Notes: generated by a model not told the origin, from the sequence alone. DNA of 64,000 bases from Methyloversatilis thermotolerans (GCF_000372885.1 NZ_KB889967.1:248001-312000); one strand, 5' to 3'. Positions 10,201 to 18,259 are shown, numbered from the stretch's first letter. Made by a program: numbers and translations.

Positions 10201-13200
10201 GGCTTCGACGCCGGACGCAAGGTGATCATCCGCACCGACAAGGATCTGCGGCTCGAAGGTTCCGGCGTGAAAGCCGGCGGCGACGTGTCGCTGGTGGCCG
10301 GTGGCGCGCTCAAGCTGGATCAGGCCAACGATACCGCGTCCGCATCGTCGTCCGGCAGATCAGGGGGCGCCACGGTGTCGGTGAGCGCCTGCGCCGATCT
10401 CACCTGCGCGGGTGGCAGCGTGGCGGCCAACGCGCGCACCGGTGAAAGCAATGAAACGAGTCGTACCGGACGGGCGGTCACCCTGCAGTCCGGCGGCGCC
10501 ACGACGCTTGCATCGGCTGGCGACATGCGCCTGCAGGGCACGGCGGTGAGGGCGGGCGGCAATGTGACGCTGGATTCGGGCGGCAAGATCGACTATCAGG
10601 CGCTGAGCAGCGAAACCTCGCGTACCGCGACCGCCGATGGTGCCGGCGTGCAGGCCGGTGTGAACGTCGGCAAGACCATGAATCTGGCGAAGGAGGGCGG
10701 TGGCAGCGCGTCGGTGGATTTCGAGCGGGTGCGCGAGAACGAAAGCAGCGACACCCGGCGCGGTGGCAGCATCGAATCCGGCGGCACGCTCACCGTCCGC
10801 AGCGCCGGCGACACGTGGCTGGAAGGCACCCAGGCCCGGGCGCGCAATGCGAGCGTGAATGTCGGTGGCAATCTGCTGATGGAGTCGGCGCAAAGTACCG
10901 AAAAGGTCGACACCAGGAATGTGGCCGGTGGCCTGTCGGTATCCGCCGGACGCAATGCCGGCAGCGGCACCGGAGCGGGCGGCGGTGCCGGCAATGCGGC
11001 GGCGGTGGACGATGGCAGCAAGTCCTTCGGTTTCAGCGCGAAGGCCGATGTCGATCTGCGCGACAAGGACAATCTCACCCACCAGAATGCGCTGATCCAG
11101 ACCACGGGTGCTACCGAACTGAATGTTGCCGGCGATGCTACGCTGGCCGGCGCCAACATCCGCGCCGGTGGCGGCGTGAGCGGCGAGATCGGCGGCAAGC
11201 TCACGGTGCAGACGCGCACCGACCGCGTGAAGGAAAGCGCCACCCGCGTGGACGTCTATGCCGGGCTGTCCTCGGTCGACGTCGGCAAGAAGGGCGATGG
11301 CGACGGACCGATGAAGGCGGCCGACCGCTTCGACCAGCGTCAGGGCCAGATCACCGACACGCTGAATCACGTCGGCCAGAGCGGCGTGATGATCAAGGCG
11401 GAATCGTCCGGCACTGACAGCGTCACGCTCGCCGAGCGCAGTGGCATCGATGGCGGTGCGGTCGGGCTGGGTGGACTGACCGTGCGCCGGGGCGCGGAAT
11501 TCGTCAGCGCTGCCCCCGGCAGCGATGGCATGAACATCCAGGGCGAGGTCGCGCGCAGCGAGGTCACGACCTACACGCGCACTGCGCCGTCGGTCAGCAT
11601 CGATGTGCGCGGCACGGTGGCCAGTGCGCTGGGCTCGGACCAGGCCACCGGCGGCCAGGTGGCCGGCACCCTGGTCAAGGGCTCCAACATCTTCCGCGAC
11701 CCGGACAACAATCCGGCCAACAAGTCGCCGGTGCTCGGGCGCGACGATGCGCCGGACACCTCCGGAGTGCCGCTGCCGCGCCGCGCGAGCGACGACCTGC
11801 CGCCGGGTGGCGTGCGCCGAAAGGATCCGGAACCGCTGGCGGCGCCGGAACCGCTGCGCCTGCCGGCAGCCGATGCGCCGCAGGTCAGGCCGCGCGCCAA
11901 TGCGGTCAGCGAAGGCAGCACGCCGCGCCAGCCGGATATTCCCGACAGCGCGGCGCCCGCTGGCCGCCCGCGCGCGCAGACCGAGGCGCCGACGCCAGCG
12001 CGTCCGCGCGCGGCGGATGGCATGGATTCGCCGCGCCCGCGCAGCAACAGCGAAGCGCTGGCCGATGGTTCGGCGGCGCCGCGGCCGCGCGCCGGTGATG
12101 CCAAGGACCCCATGCCGCCGGCGCGCCCGGGTGAGGACGGCGGCGAGCGTCCGATCGCGGTGCGACTGCCCGCGGGCGGTGACCAGGATGTCGCGGTACG
12201 GCCGCGTACCGGCAGCACCAGCGCCGCCGCTGCAGGCTATTCCACCGTCGATGGCTACGCGACCGCGAGCGGCTATGACACCGTGCCGTCGTATGACGCG
12301 GTGATGAGCGCTCGTCCCGGTTCGCGTTCGCCGTCGGTGGGCGAAGCCGATGTCCCGCGTCCGCGTCTGTCTTCTTCGGCGGCCGACGACGATAGGGCGG
12401 ACGCGGCGCGCCTTGCCTATGCGACGTCGGGCTATTCGCCGGCGGACGGTGCATACGAGGCGGCGGCCCCGTCGCGCCCGGGCTCGCGATCCGCGTCGGT
12501 CGGTTCGGCCGACACCTTTGAACGTCCGCGCGCGCCGTCGTCGTCCGGAGAGGCTGACGGGGACACCGCAGGCACTGTGACGCCACGCGGACGCAGCGCA
12601 CTGCTGGACGACGCCGAGCGTCCCGGCTACGCGCTGCTGACGCCGTATGACGGCAAGACCGCCGCCGCGACATCGGCGTACGCGACGAACGACGAGCTGT
12701 ATTCGGTGGCGAAGGCGGATGCCGCGGCGGCGGATGCGGCGTTCCGCGAGCGGCAGCAGGCCTCGAACGCGGTCGAGCCGGTGTTTGCCCCGACGCGCGA
12801 ACAGTCCAACGGACTGATCGTGCGTGACCTGCCGGAGGTGTTCCACGGCGAGGATCAGGGGCAGGCACAGAAGCAGATACTGGTCGGCTACAAGGTGAGC
12901 TATTTCGACGAGGACCAGCGACGCGCGATGGAGGTCGCGGTCGACCGCGATAGCGGCAAGCTGTACTACGCGGCCGATGCGAGCCGTACGCCGATCAATC
13001 TCGGCGATGGCACGAGCGCACCCATCTTCGTGGTCGATGCGCAGGGCCGCATGTTCGTGCATGCCGCGCCGAGCGCGGGCGAAATCCATCATTCCAGCCT
13101 GGCGGCCGGTCAGCCGGTGGCACTGGCCGGCCAGCTCGTCGTCAAGGACGGCTACATCGTCCATATCGACAATATGAGCGGCCATTACCAGCCCACGCTG

Positions 13201-13572
13201 GAACAGCTCAATCGCACACGCGGCTACCTGAAGAAGGTGCTGGGTGCCGATCTGGACCATAGCTCGCGCATCGGGGTGGTCGGGAGCTGGGTGAAGGACG
13301 CAAGCGGCCAGCAGAAGCGCTCGGTCACCTGGGTGGACATGGACCGGCGCGAGGCGATCCCGGCGGTGGATGTGAAGTCCTTGTGGCAGAAGCCGCTGGC
13401 GCCGGCCCCGCAGGCGGGGACACGCCAGACCCCGGCCGGCGTACCGCGTCGCCGGCACGCCGTGCGCCCGGGCGAGCGCGCGCGCCGCAACGGCGGGTGC
13501 GGCGGGCGTTGCCGCCTGGCACGCCGGACTGCCGGCGCCATCTCGGTCCCGGCGCACGCACTGCATCAATAA
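4231..13572 (+). CDS. filamentous haemagglutinin-type TPS exoprotein (TpsA)
   Basis: Giant secreted adhesin-like protein of 3,113 residues. The start is the ATG 2 nt after the transporter stop; it gives a long Arg-rich N-terminus and hydrophobic core ending ...PLLAAPP, a typical TpsA signal region. The TPS secretion domain follows (about 45-300), with the NPYGI motif at about residue 145 and a CDGCG cysteine pair just after. Most of the chain is repetitive beta-helix of haemagglutinin-repeat character (LxxAGRDxxL, GGNVTL). From about residue 2510 to 2800 it becomes Pro/Arg/Ser/Tyr-rich (RPRA, RPGSRSPSVG). A globular C-terminal domain contains HHSSLAAGQPVALAGQ and SGHYQP (about 2951-3003). The last ~50 residues are Arg-rich and poorly folded in appearance. 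No known toxin motif or downstream immunity gene was seen. Confidence 0.93.
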   Translation: MNAPSRPFRTDRPVTRARRWLARVMTVVLSLPGSPLLAAPPVAADGRTQVDVSPNGVPVVDIAAPNAAGVSHNRYQNFDVDRQGLVLNNSTEVQRSVLAGTVRENANLQGRAAAIILNEVVAANRSQLDGYIEIHGQRAELVIANPYGITCDGCGFINTPRVTLTTGLPTFEQDGRLGGFQIRQGDILVGANGADASESAWFDLLTRTLRVDGPVWAQALAVTTGRFDQTYAGRATTVSSDGAGAPTVSIDVSALGGMYANRIRLMSTEDGVGVRVRGDMAATVDDVVIDAAGRLSLAGRVSAARDIVAQSRGALDTGRTGATGNESFVFAGGALSLSSQGTLDLGDGLIGGEAALKLSGAALDDRGAASAERYSAGDIDIEVAGRADITAARWDAGGGLRLQAADVVALAGGVLTSRGADGVLSVSARAIDVDAARLRAVNDVTLDAREAITLAEADEAGIAAGRDVMLDAASATLAGGVEAGRDIRATASGVLDGRQTSWLASGRDLALAADVLQQQGAQWSASATARLRARSIALAGQTVGTRVDADARDTLMLGDEALVYGVNDVVLAAELLRLDAGTVYAGRDASLAGRGSLVDSGPGQRVAGRTLSVASGQDLVIAAGQRYDAGSALSLHAARDLVLGGEGADSDAVLLSSGGSLTLDAGRDFTVTRHARAVANGALEASAGRLLSLRTHAATDGIQDYALGAGGDAVLRFTLLGEDETFTGAVATGGDLTLVQRGAGRDRSALRFVSGSRLDVGGTLRAERDDGGSGSMLEVYLESGAVWAADAFQLELARLDIQTGAIFRGGAGRSDITLNQLCSSGIFSADCAEFTGVFMGSATTRLTVYGDFVNAGRVGNAETWVDGADSHLDLRIQGSFTNTASGLVAASDRLSIAVGDDASLRNEGLIYSSGNMMLGGGRNVHIVNDSGATLLMGGARRGRDDNRSVIGGTDAEAATRSFANHGRVEAVDQDVLIQVGSFINAFASRPATHFVFDTSYGQRWFICPDRLANCRFTGNAYVDPATVFYPRPRETGDPLSASPTWDRDDQIGWNIDLRGDASNQDSGFFPIYAGGKENYYAGQKAYFVQDLGEVRQDWYVVQRYQEVFSDPAAVAAATPTVAIEGGNLVIRTDAGRNEGGLLSTTNTMQIEGLTASHVSSFANTSLLLASHEYRQEVIRKYGCATDGLVGSVCDKLNWLGKSSYLTGYSDTVWRDFTLSDVSHASGVSGTVKAFEIKATVGNFTNTGTGSGVSTESPVIEGVVGARGIEPAQRQQVAATGPSATSLTLPGGSNGRFVTARDPSAGYLVETNPLLISFDNPYLGSDYLMRRLGLQPENYLLRFGDAAYEARLIREQVQAQTGAALLRTAYSDYQQQSILMDNAVAEAARLQLNLGTALSAGQVAALKQDIVWMVSTEVAGKTVLVPVVYLTDATRAAGSNSQVLAERAMIQADSFTNRGGDINANSRLQIVSRGDLDNIGGLIGGGNVSLRSVAGSINNITETRRVGDDRNYYTVAGPRGGIVASGNLLLDANQDINITGADVVADGRAALIAGRDVNVTALVLETRNEYGTSRSGGLSRESSSVTQTVQSASGARVTGGQGVLVDARRDVDVAGSDVDGGEGLALLRAREGDVTIRSIELTSTASGSEEREGFFAEGRANSTSDASKGTPFSASGFTGYEMSRSSHDSTSVSNAGSRVGGRGVAVVADKGSVTLQGSDIMAGEDGALIDAAKDVNIVASYDRSASRSSAEQHRFGISADASTEGVMGGLKTQGGTLETESGSRSANTSSIRSEGGISVRAGGTLRREGAQLDAAGNIDIEADRIEDRAARNETSYRESGRTYEAGISAGVTSGLGGTVAGIASGEAKQVNISSPQSQVVIGGSGASFSAGEDSSTAVVTQIRAGGNVTVTANKDIVEEGTRYRAGGDIDIGARSYENRAAANTRRADSDTSSANSSLTVAVNAASEASATLTASGSNEKQGSASSQAVVGGFDAGRKVIIRTDKDLRLEGSGVKAGGDVSLVAGGALKLDQANDTASASSSGRSGGATVSVSACADLTCAGGSVAANARTGESNETSRTGRAVTLQSGGATTLASAGDMRLQGTAVRAGGNVTLDSGGKIDYQALSSETSRTATADGAGVQAGVNVGKTMNLAKEGGGSASVDFERVRENESSDTRRGGSIESGGTLTVRSAGDTWLEGTQARARNASVNVGGNLLMESAQSTEKVDTRNVAGGLSVSAGRNAGSGTGAGGGAGNAAAVDDGSKSFGFSAKADVDLRDKDNLTHQNALIQTTGATELNVAGDATLAGANIRAGGGVSGEIGGKLTVQTRTDRVKESATRVDVYAGLSSVDVGKKGDGDGPMKAADRFDQRQGQITDTLNHVGQSGVMIKAESSGTDSVTLAERSGIDGGAVGLGGLTVRRGAEFVSAAPGSDGMNIQGEVARSEVTTYTRTAPSVSIDVRGTVASALGSDQATGGQVAGTLVKGSNIFRDPDNNPANKSPVLGRDDAPDTSGVPLPRRASDDLPPGGVRRKDPEPLAAPEPLRLPAADAPQVRPRANAVSEGSTPRQPDIPDSAAPAGRPRAQTEAPTPARPRAADGMDSPRPRSNSEALADGSAAPRPRAGDAKDPMPPARPGEDGGERPIAVRLPAGGDQDVAVRPRTGSTSAAAAGYSTVDGYATASGYDTVPSYDAVMSARPGSRSPSVGEADVPRPRLSSSAADDDRADAARLAYATSGYSPADGAYEAAAPSRPGSRSASVGSADTFERPRAPSSSGEADGDTAGTVTPRGRSALLDDAERPGYALLTPYDGKTAAATSAYATNDELYSVAKADAAAADAAFRERQQASNAVEPVFAPTREQSNGLIVRDLPEVFHGEDQGQAQKQILVGYKVSYFDEDQRRAMEVAVDRDSGKLYYAADASRTPINLGDGTSAPIFVVDAQGRMFVHAAPSAGEIHHSSLAAGQPVALAGQLVVKDGYIVHIDNMSGHYQPTLEQLNRTRGYLKKVLGADLDHSSRIGVVGSWVKDASGQQKRSVTWVDMDRREAIPAVDVKSLWQKPLAPAPQAGTRQTPAGVPRRRHAVRPGERARRNGGCGGRCRLARRTAGAISVPAHALHQ

Positions 13573-13602
13573 CAGACCCTCGTTCCACGCAGAGTGCGTA
13601 CA

Positions 13603-13632
13603 GACGGAAGGCGGCGGATGCCGCCTTCCGTC
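13603..13632. terminator. strong hairpin terminator after the TPS exoprotein
   Basis: A perfect 13-bp stem GACGGAAGGCGGC with loop GGAT and its complement, followed by GTTTACC. It lies 31 nt after the exoprotein stop and before the efflux-operon promoter, so it separates the two transcription units. The T-run is short, so efficiency is uncertain. Confidence 0.75.
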
Positions 13633-13696
13633 GTTTACCGCGACCCGGTTTCGTCGTGCCGCCGTGTGCAATTGCAAAAAATCTTGCATCGACCTT

Positions 13697-13725
13697 TTAA
13701 ACATACACGAATGTATGTTTATAAT
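13697..13725 (+). promoter_or_regulatory. efflux-operon promoter with AcrR-box-like operator
   Basis: A perfect inverted repeat AAACATACA-N4-TGTATGTTT occupies 13699-13720, directly overlapping a consensus -10 TATAAT at 13720-13725. A weak -35 (TTAAAC, 13697-13702) lies 17 bp upstream of the -10. The arms closely resemble the TACATACA/TGTATGTA half-sites of the E. coli AcrR box, which is known to control acrAB. A TetR-family repressor bound here would block the promoter of the AcrAB-type genes starting at 13884. No tetR-family gene lies in this window, so the repressor must be encoded elsewhere. Confidence 0.8.
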
Positions 13726-13883
13726 CGCGCCACGCTCAACCTGCCCGGCATTCGTGCCGATGCCGGTGGGGCATCCAGCAGAATGTGGCATGCATTGGCG
13801 GCACTGGACGTACGCGTACTCCATTCTGCTCGATGCACTCAATAATTGCGCGACACCGTCGCGCCTTGATTCCGGGATTGAAA

Positions 13884-15101
13884 ATGACGACGAGGACGGA
13901 TCTGATTCGGCGTGCAGGCCTGTTGTCCGCCACGGTTCTTGCACTGGCGCTGGCAGCGTGCGGCGACAAGCAGGAGGCGGGACATGCCAATGGTGGCATG
14001 CCTCCGGCCGCCGTGAAGGTGGTTGCGGTGGCGCCACAGGACGTGCCGGTGCAGTTCGACTATGTCGGCCAGGTGGCCGGTTCGCGCGAAATCGAGGTCC
14101 GTGCGCGCATCACCGGCATCGTCGAGAAGCGGCTGTACGAAGAAGGCGAGCGCATCAAGGCGGGGCAGATCATGTTCCGCATCGACCCTGCGCCCTACCA
14201 GGCCGCGGTGGCTGCCGCCGAAGCGCAGCTCGAACAGTCGCGTGCGCAATTGAAGCAGGCCGAGCGCGAATATGCGCGCATCAAGCCGCTGGCCGATGCT
14301 GAAGCGGCCAGCCGCAAGGATGCCGACGACGCCGAATCGACGCGCGATCTGGCGCGTGCCGCGGTGAAGGCGGCCGAGGCGCAGTTGCAGACGGCACGCA
14401 TCAATCTCGGCTACACCGATGTGCGCGCCCCGCTCGGCGGCGTGGCCGGCCGGGCAGAGAAGGTGGAAGGTGCGCTTGCGGTGGCGGGCGGCGACAGCCT
14501 GCTCACCACGCTGGCGCAGACCGATCCCGCCTATGTGAATTTCGGCGTCGGCGAGGTCGAGTATCTGCGCACGCGCGACGAAATGGCCAGCGGCGCGCTC
14601 AAGCTCGATCCCCAGGGTTTCACCGTGCGGCTGAAGGGTTCCGATGGCGCGGACATCCCGCGCACCGGCAAGCTGGGCTTCCACGACTACAAGGCGGACA
14701 CCAGCACCGGCGCCTTCGCGGTACGCGCCACCTTCGACAACAAGGACGGCTTGCTGTCGCCCGGCCAGTTCGTGCGCGTGCAGCTGACCGGCGCCACGCG
14801 CGCCGGGGCCATCGTGGTGCCGCAGCGCGCCGTGCTCGACAGCCCGCAAGGCAAGTTCGTCTATGTGATCGGCGAGGCGGACGGCAAGACGCTGGCACAG
14901 CCGCGTCCGGTCAAGCTGGGCGAATGGGCGAAGCTGGACGGTGAGCTGGGCAATGCCTGGGTGATACGCGACGGTCTCAAGGCCGGCGAACGGGTCATCG
15001 TCGATGGCATGGCGCGCATCTTCGTGCCCGGTTCTCCGGTCGTGATCGATGACGGAAAGGCCGCTCCGCAGCCCGCTCCCGCCGCGCCGGCCGGCCACTG
15101 A
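13884..15101 (+). CDS. RND efflux periplasmic adaptor lipoprotein (AcrA/MexA type)
   Basis: Membrane-fusion protein of 405 residues linking the inner-membrane pump to the outer-membrane channel. The ATG at 13884 gives a lipoprotein signal with lipobox LALAAC (Cys26), as in AcrA/MexA. It then has a lipoyl-like half (GQIMFRIDPAPYQAAV), an alpha-helical hairpin rich in Ala/Glu (about 105-180), the second lipoyl half (INLGYTDVRAPLGGVAGR) and beta-barrel/membrane-proximal domains. Three genes follow in a compact operon: adaptor, pump (11-nt gap) and outer-membrane factor (20-nt overlap). The upstream AcrR-like operator suggests induction by toxic hydrophobic compounds. Upstream in-frame codons lack a lipoprotein signal and were not used. 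Confidence 0.95.
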   Translation: MTTRTDLIRRAGLLSATVLALALAACGDKQEAGHANGGMPPAAVKVVAVAPQDVPVQFDYVGQVAGSREIEVRARITGIVEKRLYEEGERIKAGQIMFRIDPAPYQAAVAAAEAQLEQSRAQLKQAEREYARIKPLADAEAASRKDADDAESTRDLARAAVKAAEAQLQTARINLGYTDVRAPLGGVAGRAEKVEGALAVAGGDSLLTTLAQTDPAYVNFGVGEVEYLRTRDEMASGALKLDPQGFTVRLKGSDGADIPRTGKLGFHDYKADTSTGAFAVRATFDNKDGLLSPGQFVRVQLTGATRAGAIVVPQRAVLDSPQGKFVYVIGEADGKTLAQPRPVKLGEWAKLDGELGNAWVIRDGLKAGERVIVDGMARIFVPGSPVVIDDGKAAPQPAPAAPAGH

Positions 15102-15112
15102 GGAGACGCCCC

Positions 15113-18100
15113 ATGTTCTCGCGTTTCTTCATAGACAGGCCGATCTTCGCCTTCGTCATATCCATCATGATCGCGCTGGCCGGCCTGGCCGCCATGCGCA
15201 CATTGCCGATCGCGCAGTATCCGGAAATCGCGCCGCCCGAAGTGATGGTGCGCGCCACCTATCCGGGCGCGTCCGCGGAAACCATCGCACAGACCGTCGC
15301 CGCGCCGCTGGAAAGCGTCATCACCGGCGTCGAGGGCATGATGTACATGCGTTCGACCTCCACCTCGAATGGCGTGGTCGAGATCTATGTCACCTTCGAG
15401 ATCGGCACCGATCCGGACAAGGCGGCGGTGAACGTGAACAACCGCGTCAAGCAGGCCGACGCGCGGCTGCCGGAAGAGGTGCGCCGGCAGGGTGTGGTGG
15501 TGGAGAAGGGCTCGTCCGCCTTCCTCACCGTCATGGCTTTCTACTCGCCCAACGGTACGTATGACCAGTTGTACACGTCGAACTACGTGACGCTGAACGT
15601 GCTGGACAACATCAAGAAGATTCCCGGCACCACCAATGTGCAGATATTCGGTGCCAAGGACTACGCGATGCGCATCTGGGTGCGGCCCGACCGCATGACC
15701 CAGCTCGGCGTCACCGTGCCGGAAGTTGCCGCTGCGCTGCAGGAACAGAACGCCCAGTTCGCACCCGGCAAGATCGGCCAGCCGCCCAATGGCGGCGGCC
15801 AGGAAATGGTCTATACCATCACCGCCAAGGGCCGGCTGAACACAGTCGAGGAATTCGAGAACATCATCATCCGGTCCAATTCCGACGGCAGCAAATTGCG
15901 GCTGCGAGACGTCGCACGGGTCGAACTCGGTTCCAAGGACAACGACTTCAACGGCACCTACAACGGCAAGCCGGCGGTGCTGATGGGCGTGTTCCTGCAG
16001 CCGGGCGCCAATGCGCTGGACGTGGCCGACCAGGTGAAGGCGTCGGTGGCCGACATGGCAACGCGCTTCCCGGCCGACATGGTGTATTCCATTCCTTACG
16101 ACACGACGCGCTTCGTGGAGGTGTCGATACACGAGGTGGTGAAGACGCTGGGCGAAGCCATGCTGCTGGTGTTCGTCGTGGTGTTCATCTTCCTGCAGAA
16201 CGTGCGCGCCACGCTCATTCCGGTGCTGGCGGTGCCGGTGTCGCTGCTCGGCACCTTCGCCGGCCTGTACATGCTGGGTTACTCCATCAATACGCTCACG
16301 CTGTTCGGCATGGTGCTGGCCATCGGCATCGTGGTCGATGACGCCATCGTGGTGCTGGAGAACGTCGAGCGCATCATGCACGAGCAGAAGCTCGGCGCGC
16401 GCGAGGCTGCGCTCAAGGCCATGCACGAGGTAACCGGTCCGGTCATCGCCATCGTGCTGGTGCTCACCGCGGTATTCGTGCCCATCGCCTTCCTCGGTGG
16501 CCTGACCGGCGAGCTGTACCGCCAGTTTGCGGTCACCATCTCGATCGCCGTGGTGCTGTCCGGCCTGGTGGCGCTCACCATGACACCGGCGCTGTGCGTG
16601 GCGATGCTGCGTCACGAGCACAAGAGCACGGCACGCATCTTCGTGTGGTTCAACGACTGGTTCGCGCGCGTCACCCATCGCTACACCGGCGCCGTGACCT
16701 GGATGATCCGTCGCTCCGCGGTCGGCGTGCTGCTGTTCATCGGCATGGTGGTGGTGACCGCCGGCCTGTGGTCCAAGACGCCGGGCTCGCTGGTGCCGGA
16801 CGAGGACCAGGGCTATTACATCGCGGCGGTGTTCCTGCCCGATGGCGCAACGCTGGAACGTACCGACGCCGTGGTGAAGGAAGTGATCGCGGCCATCCAG
16901 TCCAACCCGGCTAACGAGCACGTGATGGCCTTTTCCGGCATGGACTTCATCGGCGGCGGTTTCAAGAACAGCGCGGCCACCATCTTCGTGAGCCAGAAGC
17001 ACTGGGACGAACGGCAGATGACCACGCAGCAGCTCGTGGGCGAGCTGTTCGGCAAGACCGCCGGCATCAAGGAGGCGCTGGTGCTGGCGTTCAACCCGCC
17101 GGCCATCTTCGGCCTGGGCAATACCGGCGGCTTCGAGTTCTACCTGCAGAACCGCGGCGATGGCGGTACCGCGCAACTGGCGCAGAACATGGGCGCGCTG
17201 ATCGGCGCCTCGCACCAGAGCCAGGTTCTGGCCGGCGGTCTGCAGACCTTGTGGCGACCGAATGCGCCGCAGCTCTATGTCGACGTGGACCGCGAGCGCG
17301 CCAAGTCGCTCGGCATATCGCTGGACGATGCCTTCACCACGCTGTCCGGCACGCTGGGCACCTATTACGTGAACGACTTCAACAAGTTCGGTCGCGTATG
17401 GCAGGTGCTCATGTCGGCGGAAAGCCAGTACCGGCGCACGCCGGAGGACATCGGCCGGCTGTACGTGAAGAACGCGGCCGGCGACATGGTGCCGGTGTCC
17501 GCCTTCGCCAAGGTGAACTACAGCTCGGGCCCGGATACGGTGGACCGCTACAACAACCTGCCAGCGGTGAAGCTGATGGGGCAGGCCGCGCCGGGCTATT
17601 CGTCCGGTCAGGCCATCGCCGAGGTCGAGCGGCTGACCCGGAATCTGCCGGGTGACACCAGCTTCGAATGGACCGGCGCCGCCTTCCAGGAAAAGCGCGT
17701 GTCCAGCGCCGCGGTCACCGCGCTGCTGATGGCGGTGGTGATGGTGTTCCTCATCCTGGCGGCGCAGTACGAAAAGTGGTCGCTGCCGCTGTCGGTGCTG
17801 CTGGCCATGCCCTTCGGTATCTTCGGATCGCTGGTCGCGGTATGGCTGCGCGGCATGACCAATGACGTGTACTTCCAGATCGGTCTGGTGACGCTGCTCG
17901 GGCTGTCGGCGAAGAACGCCATCCTGATCGTCGAATATGCGGTGCTCAAGCACCAGGAAGGCTATCCGGTCGCCGCCGCGGCGATCGAGGCAGCCCGCCT
18001 GCGCCTGCGCCCCATCATCATGACCTCGCTCGCCTTCATCCTGGGCGTGGTGCCGCTGGCCTTCTCCAGCGGTGCCGGCGCCGGCGCGCGGATTTCGGTC

Positions 18101-18259
18101 GGCACCGGTGTCATGGGCGGCATGCTGGCAGCCACCTTCCTCGCGGTGTTCTTCGTGCCGCTGTTCTACAAACTGATCATTGACCGCAGCCTGCGCACGC
18201 CGCCGGAAGAGCTGGTGCCCCCGAAACTGGAGACTACGCATGAACCGTCCGCTCATTGA
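15113..18259 (+). CDS. RND multidrug efflux pump, HAE1 family (AcrB/MexB type)
   Basis: Proton-driven inner-membrane exporter of 1,048 residues, the usual length for AcrB/MexB. The N-terminal FFIDRPIFAFVISIMIALAG is the first transmembrane helix. The proton-relay aspartates are intact in GIVVDDAIVVLENVERI (D409-D410), and the partner lysine is in LSAKNAILIVEYA. Two large periplasmic loops and 12 transmembrane helices are laid out as expected. A GAGGAGA Shine-Dalgarno precedes the ATG. It should take drugs, dyes, bile-like detergents or solvents from the periplasm and outer leaflet and pass them to the channel encoded next. The C-terminal tail overlaps that gene. Confidence 0.97.
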   Translation: MFSRFFIDRPIFAFVISIMIALAGLAAMRTLPIAQYPEIAPPEVMVRATYPGASAETIAQTVAAPLESVITGVEGMMYMRSTSTSNGVVEIYVTFEIGTDPDKAAVNVNNRVKQADARLPEEVRRQGVVVEKGSSAFLTVMAFYSPNGTYDQLYTSNYVTLNVLDNIKKIPGTTNVQIFGAKDYAMRIWVRPDRMTQLGVTVPEVAAALQEQNAQFAPGKIGQPPNGGGQEMVYTITAKGRLNTVEEFENIIIRSNSDGSKLRLRDVARVELGSKDNDFNGTYNGKPAVLMGVFLQPGANALDVADQVKASVADMATRFPADMVYSIPYDTTRFVEVSIHEVVKTLGEAMLLVFVVVFIFLQNVRATLIPVLAVPVSLLGTFAGLYMLGYSINTLTLFGMVLAIGIVVDDAIVVLENVERIMHEQKLGAREAALKAMHEVTGPVIAIVLVLTAVFVPIAFLGGLTGELYRQFAVTISIAVVLSGLVALTMTPALCVAMLRHEHKSTARIFVWFNDWFARVTHRYTGAVTWMIRRSAVGVLLFIGMVVVTAGLWSKTPGSLVPDEDQGYYIAAVFLPDGATLERTDAVVKEVIAAIQSNPANEHVMAFSGMDFIGGGFKNSAATIFVSQKHWDERQMTTQQLVGELFGKTAGIKEALVLAFNPPAIFGLGNTGGFEFYLQNRGDGGTAQLAQNMGALIGASHQSQVLAGGLQTLWRPNAPQLYVDVDRERAKSLGISLDDAFTTLSGTLGTYYVNDFNKFGRVWQVLMSAESQYRRTPEDIGRLYVKNAAGDMVPVSAFAKVNYSSGPDTVDRYNNLPAVKLMGQAAPGYSSGQAIAEVERLTRNLPGDTSFEWTGAAFQEKRVSSAAVTALLMAVVMVFLILAAQYEKWSLPLSVLLAMPFGIFGSLVAVWLRGMTNDVYFQIGLVTLLGLSAKNAILIVEYAVLKHQEGYPVAAAAIEAARLRLRPIIMTSLAFILGVVPLAFSSGAGAGARISVGTGVMGGMLAATFLAVFFVPLFYKLIIDRSLRTPPEELVPPKLETTHEPSAH

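Noticed and set aside
13411-13883. Contact-dependent-inhibition toxin tail with an immunity gene
   Set aside because: No VENN/pretoxin motif in the exoprotein, and no small gene fits between its stop and the efflux promoter.
13785-13883. N-terminal extension of the AcrA-type adaptor
   Set aside because: The extra residues would bury the lipoprotein signal peptide; the ATG at 13884 gives a normal lipobox.
10360-14037. A 1,225-codon minus-strand open frame opposite the first TPS exoprotein
   Set aside because: GC-rich shadow of the repeats: His/Arg/Ala-rich, no domain, no ribosome site, and it runs through the terminator and the efflux promoter.
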